From contig MFQB01000041.1 of the NCBI GenBank assembly GCA_001784275.1, forward strand, positions 1-13,874: 13,874 nucleotides of DNA, in the 5' to 3' direction. The DNA comes from Candidatus Magasanikbacteria bacterium RIFCSPHIGHO2_02_FULL_47_14 (GTDB lineage: Bacteria > Patescibacteriota > Patescibacteriia > Magasanikbacterales > UBA922). Positions 6,660 through 11,969 of the stretch are shown here, in pieces. A model generated the notes under the pieces. That model was not told where the DNA came from, did no database searches, and saw only the letters and a list, made by a program, of their open reading frames with translations. Each line of letters opens with the position of its first letter. Positions within the stretch are counted from its first letter, which is position 1. Made by a program: the position numbers and the translations under genes.

Positions 6660-7834
6660 ACTGATGCATTTAAAAGAGTTTGAAACAATTCACCGTGCTC
6701 GGATGCATATCGTGCCCAGTTGAGTTCTTTTTCAACACAGGCGCGTGCATGCTTTTTCATGGCATGAAGTCTCTCCGGGTCACTCAGTATCTGAGATAAA
6801 GACTCAGCCAAAGACTCGGGCGTGTTTTCAGGGACAACGTATCCATTTTCCCATTGAGTAATAAAGTCTCCGGCAGCCCCGGTGTCGTATGTGACAACCG
6901 GAATACCCGACCCAAGCGCCTCGACATTCGCAATCCCGAACCCCTCATATTTGGATGTCAACAAAAATACATCTGACGACGCATAGATGACTCGCAAATC
7001 TTGGTCCGAGACAAAACCCTGAAAAATTACAACGTCCTGTAGTCCAAGCTTTTCAACCTGCTCACGCAACCGGCTGTCATATTCTGCATTCCCTTTATCT
7101 ACCTTTCCATTTATAACCAAGACAGCCCGATACCCTCTTTTTTTCAAAAGGGACACTGCCGTAATCATCTCCTCCAAGTTCTTACGTGGGCTAATACGCG
7201 ATGTCGTTACTAAAAGAACGTCGGCTGCTCCCAACAGACGCTCACGAACTTTTTCGTCACGATAGGTGGGAGAAAAAAAAGTATGGTCTGTTCCTTGTTT
7301 TAACACAGTGACATCATCTCTTCCGCTCACGTGATGAATGAAACGTTTATTGTCTTGCGAGATCGTCAGGATCATTGCAGCACGTCGATATATCCATCCG
7401 CAGACCCGATTGACGTACGACGGATTCTGATCCATGGAATAAATATCAGCACCCGTGCCAAAATGATATTCAGATATGACAAGCGGTTTGCCCGTAAGGC
7501 GCGCCAGAACAAACATGGCAAGTGAAGCCGGAAATGCATAATGCACCTGGATCATATCAAACGAAAATGACCTTCGTCCTTTGAGATATGCCATCAGTAC
7601 CCACCACTGCAGTAAAAAAAACTTCACATACTTATTGTGCATCTGTCGTCCCACACGGTAGACATGGACCCCATCGAGCACCTCCGTCTTCGCCGCATCT
7701 TCTGTATTAATCGTTACCAAAAAAACCGTATACCCATGATCTCGAACAAGTCGAGAGTACAGTTCATAGACCGTCCGCTCAGCGCCACCCATATGTGGGT
7801 AAAAAATTGGACAAAAAGCAAAAATCGTTTTCAT
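6656..7834 (-). CDS. GT4-family glycosyltransferase
   Basis: A 392-residue GT-B retaining glycosyltransferase lying between the two GDP-sugar genes. Its N-terminus has the classic glycine loop MKTIFAFCPIFYPHMGGAER (GGAE at 16-19), followed by HYAFPASLAMFVLARLTGKPLVIS (98-121, a hydrophobic stretch that may bind the membrane face) and ILTISQDNKRF (155-165). The donor domain has VTTSRISPRKNLEEMI (209-224), VVIFQGFVSDQDL (268-280), and the EX7E motif with Glu297 and Glu305 in YEGFGIANVEALGSGIPVVTYDTGAAGD. It starts 9 bases after the stop of the aminotransferase and ends overlapping the gmd start by four bases. Its position between gmd and the Per-like gene makes it a candidate perosaminyl- or mannosyltransferase, but this is inference from neighbours only. 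Confidence 0.92.
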   Translation of the reverse strand: MKTIFAFCPIFYPHMGGAERTVYELYSRLVRDHGYTVFLVTINTEDAAKTEVLDGVHVYRVGRQMHNKYVKFFLLQWWVLMAYLKGRRSFSFDMIQVHYAFPASLAMFVLARLTGKPLVISEYHFGTGADIYSMDQNPSYVNRVCGWIYRRAAMILTISQDNKRFIHHVSGRDDVTVLKQGTDHTFFSPTYRDEKVRERLLGAADVLLVTTSRISPRKNLEEMITAVSLLKKRGYRAVLVINGKVDKGNAEYDSRLREQVEKLGLQDVVIFQGFVSDQDLRVIYASSDVFLLTSKYEGFGIANVEALGSGIPVVTYDTGAAGDFITQWENGYVVPENTPESLAESLSQILSDPERLHAMKKHARACVEKELNWARYASEHGELFQTLLNASV

Positions 7835-7843
7835 AGATGCTCA

Positions 7844-8932
7844 TCATTTACAGACTGCTTGCAGGTGTTCACAGACAGTTTCAATCTGTCTGTCTGTTAA
7901 ACCAACAAACGTGGGGAGTGTTACGCCCCGTGTATACAACTGCGTTGCCATCGGATACTCCTCTGACCGGAGGCTGGGGTCCATATATGGCATCTTGTTC
8001 ATCGGATAAAACAGCGGACGCGTATCAACACCACGTTCTTTAAGGTAGACACGCACCGCATCGACACCCACATTCACCGGCACCAGCCCGGAGTATAGCC
8101 ACATAACATGCGCTGTGTCTGGGTATTCTATTTGACGAGTAAAAAAGGTACCAAGCATCCCATCATACAACTCTTCAATATGCCGGCGAGCAGCAAGAAA
8201 ATCATCGATCTGCTCAAGTTGCGCACATCCGAGCGCGGCCTGCATATTCGTCATACGATAGTTATAACCGCACATCTCGTGAATATATTCTCCATTTGTC
8301 TTGCGTCCGTGGTTCTTGAGTATACTCATTCTTTCAAAGAGGTCGCCGTTGGCTGTACTTACCGCTCCTCCCTCACCTGTTGTAATAATCTTATTGCCGT
8401 AAAAGCTATAGATGCCAATGTCACCAACAGTCCCAAGTCTTGTGCCCTGCCACGTCGCGCCAATACTCTCCGCATTGTCCTCAATGAGCCAGAGATCATG
8501 CGCATCGGCAACTTCTTTCACATGCGCTATATGGCAACCATACCCATACAGATGAACCGCAATAATTGCCTTTGTCTTCTTGGTTATCTTTTCTTCAATA
8601 CGGTCAGGCGCAATCCCCCACGCATGCTCCTCAATATCAACAAAGACCGGCGTCGCTCCAACATACAGAACCGCGTTCACTGTTGCTATAAAAGATGAGG
8701 CGGGAATGATCACCTCGTCGTCAGGTCCAACACCAATCGCCAAAAGGGCCAGATGCAAAGCAGTGGTGCCGTTCGACGTGGATAGCACATGCGGGGCGCC
8801 AAGATAGCTTTGCAAAGCAGTCTCAAACCTCCCAATGTATGCACCGCTCGACGATACCCACCCGCTCTCAACCGCATCGGCAACATACTCTTTTTCCTTT
8901 TGTCCTATGTGTGGCTGTGAGACTGGAATCAT
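7844..8932 (-). CDS. per: DegT/DnrJ/EryC1 aminotransferase, probable GDP-perosamine synthase
   Basis: A PLP-dependent sugar aminotransferase of 362 residues, the normal length for the family. It is predicted to transfer an amino group from glutamate to C4 of GDP-4-keto-6-deoxymannose, giving GDP-perosamine. Lys181 in SFYGNKIITTGEGG is the PLP Schiff-base lysine, Asp152 in IEDNAES contacts the PLP ring, and TSNGTTALHLALLAIG (52-67) forms the phosphate-binding region. From memory of the E. coli O157 Per/RfbE protein, several blocks match nearly word for word: IPV-QP near the start, GNK-ITTGEGG, GYNYRMTN (222-229) with a closely following AQLEQ-DDF, and TRPLFYP-N-MP (304-314). Asn153 replaces the more common Cys or Ala after the Asp. 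The start overlaps the upstream gene stop by four bases. Together with gmd in the same operon this supports perosamine; a UDP- or dTDP-sugar aminotransferase is the main alternative. Confidence 0.87.
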   Translation of the reverse strand: MIPVSQPHIGQKEKEYVADAVESGWVSSSGAYIGRFETALQSYLGAPHVLSTSNGTTALHLALLAIGVGPDDEVIIPASSFIATVNAVLYVGATPVFVDIEEHAWGIAPDRIEEKITKKTKAIIAVHLYGYGCHIAHVKEVADAHDLWLIEDNAESIGATWQGTRLGTVGDIGIYSFYGNKIITTGEGGAVSTANGDLFERMSILKNHGRKTNGEYIHEMCGYNYRMTNMQAALGCAQLEQIDDFLAARRHIEELYDGMLGTFFTRQIEYPDTAHVMWLYSGLVPVNVGVDAVRVYLKERGVDTRPLFYPMNKMPYMDPSLRSEEYPMATQLYTRGVTLPTFVGLTDRQIETVCEHLQAVCK

Positions 8933-10137
8933 ATAATCTGAGAGAAAAAATCTGGATAAATAGCGCGCAAATGATCCAGCATTATCCGGGTTTGCCGCTC
9001 AATGGTCGCATGTGTGGCCGTACCATACCCACTGCGCACCAAATGTTCTCGAAGTGTATCATCTCTTTTTATACGAATCAACGAGCTGCAGAGCGCCTCG
9101 GCCGACCCCGGCTTGACCAGCAATCCGGTGACCTCGTGTTTCACAATCGCGCCAATACCTCCCACATCGGTCGCAACGACTGGCACACCGTGGGCCATGG
9201 CCTCGAGTTGAACCTTTCCTTGAATATCATATAACGTAGGGAACACAAAAACATCTGCCCAGCGATAGTGTTCAAACAACCGGTTGCCAAAGGGCACCCA
9301 GCCGACAAATGTCACGTGTTTCTCCAGCTGCAACTCCTTCACTCGTCTCTCAAGCTCATGCCTGTAAGGTTTTCCGATCTCTCCTCCAACGATCCGGAGT
9401 TCAGAGTCATGCCCCTCGTCCAAAAGCTGCCGCAGCGCCTCAAGCAGATAGAGAACTCCTTTGCGCGGCTCGATCATCCCAACATATAAAAGCCGAAGTG
9501 GTGTGTGTATTGGCTTAGGGTCGTGAAGCTGAATAATGTTCTCGTCAAAACTCGAAGAAATAACAGGCAGGTGCGTCCCGGGTAAGCCGGCATATAACAC
9601 TTTTCCGGAATAAAAAGATACTGTGTTACTCAAAAGTCGCCGCATGAAAAAGTCAACGCAGGGCTGTACTATGGCCGCGACTGTATTTCGCAACACACCA
9701 CCACGAACGCCAAACTCTTTCCCGACATACGACGTCACTCGAAGTGCGTACGGCACTCCTGCTCGTTTTAACTTCCATGCCGCACATAATCCGATCATCG
9801 ACCCTGGAACAAAGGCAAGAAAAAACGCATTGTGTTTGTGGTTCTCAATTGCACGCGTGATGTGTGTAAGATAATGCGGCGCGTAACGGAAGAAAGAGGT
9901 CTTACTCCCATGAACACCCTCTGACAGCGGCTGAAACCGAACCTTGGACTCGCCAACGACCTCCAACTCACTATGCTCCGGAGCAATGCGCGGAGCAAAT
10001 ACGACAGCGTCGGCAAAAAACTCAGATAGTGTAACAATCTGTTTAAAATATCCGCTGTACCCCCAGAGTATCTTAAACCCACCTGGGGTATCGGCGTATG
10101 GAACGTCGTATATAACAACCAACGTCTTATCTGTCAT
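8929..10137 (-). CDS. GT4-family glycosyltransferase
   Basis: A 402-residue GT-B glycosyltransferase and the most diverged of the five in its N-terminal half, which starts TDKTLVVIYDVPYADTPGGFKILWG with GG at 19-20. The donor domain is clear: LRLLYVGMIEPRKGVLYLLEAL (214-235), LRIVGGEIGKPY (247-258), VTFVGWVPF (275-283), VFVFPTLYDIQGKVQLEAMAHGVPVVATDVGG (296-327). In the EX7E motif the first acidic residue is Asp304 instead of Glu, with Glu312 kept; the charge is retained, so activity is plausible. Its start overlaps the FemAB-like gene by 11 bases and its stop overlaps the aminotransferase start by four, both typical of translational coupling; no Shine-Dalgarno is visible. Donor and acceptor are unknown. 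Confidence 0.9.
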   Translation of the reverse strand: MTDKTLVVIYDVPYADTPGGFKILWGYSGYFKQIVTLSEFFADAVVFAPRIAPEHSELEVVGESKVRFQPLSEGVHGSKTSFFRYAPHYLTHITRAIENHKHNAFFLAFVPGSMIGLCAAWKLKRAGVPYALRVTSYVGKEFGVRGGVLRNTVAAIVQPCVDFFMRRLLSNTVSFYSGKVLYAGLPGTHLPVISSSFDENIIQLHDPKPIHTPLRLLYVGMIEPRKGVLYLLEALRQLLDEGHDSELRIVGGEIGKPYRHELERRVKELQLEKHVTFVGWVPFGNRLFEHYRWADVFVFPTLYDIQGKVQLEAMAHGVPVVATDVGGIGAIVKHEVTGLLVKPGSAEALCSSLIRIKRDDTLREHLVRSGYGTATHATIERQTRIMLDHLRAIYPDFFSQII

Positions 10138-11131
10138 ATCGTCTGTACATCAACTGAAACAAAAACGCCTCGATCGAACTTAAAAAAAATCCGGCACACA
10201 CTCGTTGGGGAACCGCGACCTCTTTGCCCCACTTTTTTTTGAATCCATAGGTAAAATCTCCCTGGTACTTCTGCATCCGAGGGTCTTTAACAACCCCATA
10301 CAGATCAAAGGTGATCCCGCGCTTCATACACCAGGACACAGCGGCATCTGTGTTGAGATAGCCTGCATACAACTCAAGCCCTTGGTTCGATGTAGCTCCA
10401 AATACGTGAACACACGTTTGGGTGTCGTATACAAGAAGATACCCGCTGACAATGGTACCGGCGACATCACGGACGTACAGAAACGCACCAATATTTTTTT
10501 TAATCAAAGAGTCAAAAAAAATATACACGTCGTCTGCAGACCCATCAACCGCAACGTGTTTCCTTTCTCTGCTTTGTCTTATGCATGCCTCGTAAAAACT
10601 ATCAAAGATGCGCCTGGACCAGTCGTCATGAATCGTACACCCGGCATTTTTTGCCTTTCTCACAAGTTGACGAACTGTCTTGCCGGGCCGAGAGGTTTCA
10701 TCAACGATATGAGTAACAAAGTCAATGGAGCGTGCACCGCGTCTATCAAGGAAAGAAAGCGCCTCGGTTATATATGGATCATGAGGGTGTGTTCGAAAAA
10801 CAGTGCGCCGCAAAAAACCGGAAAGAATATCAACCGCCTGTTGCAGTAGCGGGACGTACGCCACCTCTGACTCTCCAACACATACAGGAAGAAAGGCAAC
10901 TTGCATACGAACACCCCACCGCGTTCGCACTTCAAATGGAAGATAGCCGATAAGTTTTTCGTCTTCCCAAAAACAGAGCAGTCTTACTTTTGAACCGCGC
11001 GATGCCTTATACTGTTGATACGCGGCCAGGTACTCCGGCTGAAGCGACGGATACGTGCCGACAGATGACGCATATACCTGAGTCATCTGAACCAAAGTTG
11101 ACTCGATATCTGTGACAATCGAAGAGTGCAT
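10127..11131 (-). CDS. FemAB/GNAT-like acyltransferase (Acetyltransf_6 or FemAB type)
   Basis: A 334-residue soluble protein resembling the double-GNAT-fold group that includes FemA/FemB aminoacyltransferases and CelD/BioF2-like acetyltransferases. Visible family-like blocks are LLCFWEDEKLIGYLPFEVRTRWGV (51-74, first GNAT strands), VRQLVRKAKNAGCTIHDDW (153-171, the basic helix before the second GNAT domain), FYEACIRQSRERK (179-191), GAFLYVRDVAGTIVSGYLLVYDTQTCVHVFGATSNQG (215-251, core strands) and FDLYGVVKDPRMQKYQGDFTYGFKKKWGKEV (275-305, the D-x-G ... GFKKKWG ending common in FemAB-like proteins). FemAB proteins usually add amino acids from aminoacyl-tRNA to peptidoglycan; relatives in exopolysaccharide loci have no fixed function. 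Lying between the methyltransferase and a glycosyltransferase, upstream of the perosamine genes, it may acylate an amino sugar; that is inference. The gene starts 3 bases after the methyltransferase stop, without a clear Shine-Dalgarno. Confidence 0.75.
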   Translation of the reverse strand: MHSSIVTDIESTLVQMTQVYASSVGTYPSLQPEYLAAYQQYKASRGSKVRLLCFWEDEKLIGYLPFEVRTRWGVRMQVAFLPVCVGESEVAYVPLLQQAVDILSGFLRRTVFRTHPHDPYITEALSFLDRRGARSIDFVTHIVDETSRPGKTVRQLVRKAKNAGCTIHDDWSRRIFDSFYEACIRQSRERKHVAVDGSADDVYIFFDSLIKKNIGAFLYVRDVAGTIVSGYLLVYDTQTCVHVFGATSNQGLELYAGYLNTDAAVSWCMKRGITFDLYGVVKDPRMQKYQGDFTYGFKKKWGKEVAVPQRVCAGFFLSSIEAFLFQLMYRRYDR

Positions 11132-11134
11132 AGT

Positions 11135-11965
11135 CTATTTAGTCGCAACAATATAATATCCTGGTACAAAAAAACTCGGACGAGGTCGCGAACGTACAGC
11201 AGCGCTTCTTCCCTGCTGTGTATATGGGTCTTGAGCATCAATTTGGAAGATACGAATATCTCGAAATCCCATACTTCGGAGCTGACGTTTTATCTCACTT
11301 CGGGAATAAAAATACACGGGCCACACCGCAACACTGCCTGCCATCTGTTCAAATATTGTATGCCGCTCGTGCGTGAGCATATCAGGATGAAGAAACGTCC
11401 AGTGTTTTTGAAGTTGTCTCAAGAGCATCGATCCAAGTCGGTGATGAAGGCGATAGATAAGACGGACAGTATCGTACACGGCAAGGACACGGAGGTATCT
11501 GGAATGCCATCGATTATGAACACTGAGTACTGCATGTCCGCCCGGTTTCAGTACGCGAAAGCACTCTGCAAGTGCGGATTCTCGCTGTTTTTTCCCCGGC
11601 ATACACTCAAGTGAATTATATGCGAGCAGCGTTACATCAAATGATCCGTCATCTGCCGGCAGCTCTTGAGCAGAGGCAATCTGAAAGTCACAATTCTCAA
11701 ACCCTTCCGCTCTCTTTTTCTCGCGCGCTTGCATAATGCCATCTTCTGCAATGTCCACTCCAAGAACAAATCCGCACCGCTTTGCAAGGGCAAAAGACAC
11801 TCTTCCGACAAAACATCCGATATCCAACACCCGATCAGTTGGTCGAAGAAACATATCAAAAATCTGCTGTTCACAGACAATCAAACCTGTGTTCCGATAG
11901 GCCTCGATATGTTGTCGTGTATTATAGTACTTCCGCACGATCTCCTCAGAGTCCCGTTGTTCCAT
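11135..11965 (-). CDS. Class I SAM-dependent methyltransferase
   Basis: A 276-residue Rossmann-fold methyltransferase. It has motif I VLDIGCFVGRVSFAL (46-60), the acidic end of strand 2 in LGVDIAEDGI (68-77), ASAQELPADDGSFDVTLLAYNSLECM (98-122, motif II region) and CFRVLKPGGHAVLSVHNRW (135-153, motif III region), so SAM binding is secure. After residue 150 the protein has its own helical insertion (about 155-215) and a C-terminal subdomain SRSEIKRQLRSMGFRDIRIF (221-240). The start chosen is the ATG at 11965, 4 bases after the TAA of the ligase gene; the frame is open as far as 12079, but that extension would run deep into the ligase gene and lies outside the methyltransferase fold. In surface glycan loci such enzymes methylate sugar hydroxyls, sometimes capping chains; the target here is unknown. 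Confidence 0.88.
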   Translation of the reverse strand: MEQRDSEEIVRKYYNTRQHIEAYRNTGLIVCEQQIFDMFLRPTDRVLDIGCFVGRVSFALAKRCGFVLGVDIAEDGIMQAREKKRAEGFENCDFQIASAQELPADDGSFDVTLLAYNSLECMPGKKQRESALAECFRVLKPGGHAVLSVHNRWHSRYLRVLAVYDTVRLIYRLHHRLGSMLLRQLQKHWTFLHPDMLTHERHTIFEQMAGSVAVWPVYFYSRSEIKRQLRSMGFRDIRIFQIDAQDPYTQQGRSAAVRSRPRPSFFVPGYYIVATK

Positions 11966-11969
11966 ACGA

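Noticed and set aside
8108..8698. Open frame of 196 codons on the plus strand opposite the aminotransferase
   Set aside because: It lies wholly antisense to a clear DegT-family gene, has no recognisable motifs, and its length is explained by the codon bias of the real gene.
10205..10849. Open frame of 214 codons on the plus strand opposite the FemAB-like gene
   Set aside because: Antisense shadow; no family features, low-complexity look, no ribosome site seen, while the minus-strand frame has conserved GNAT/FemAB blocks.
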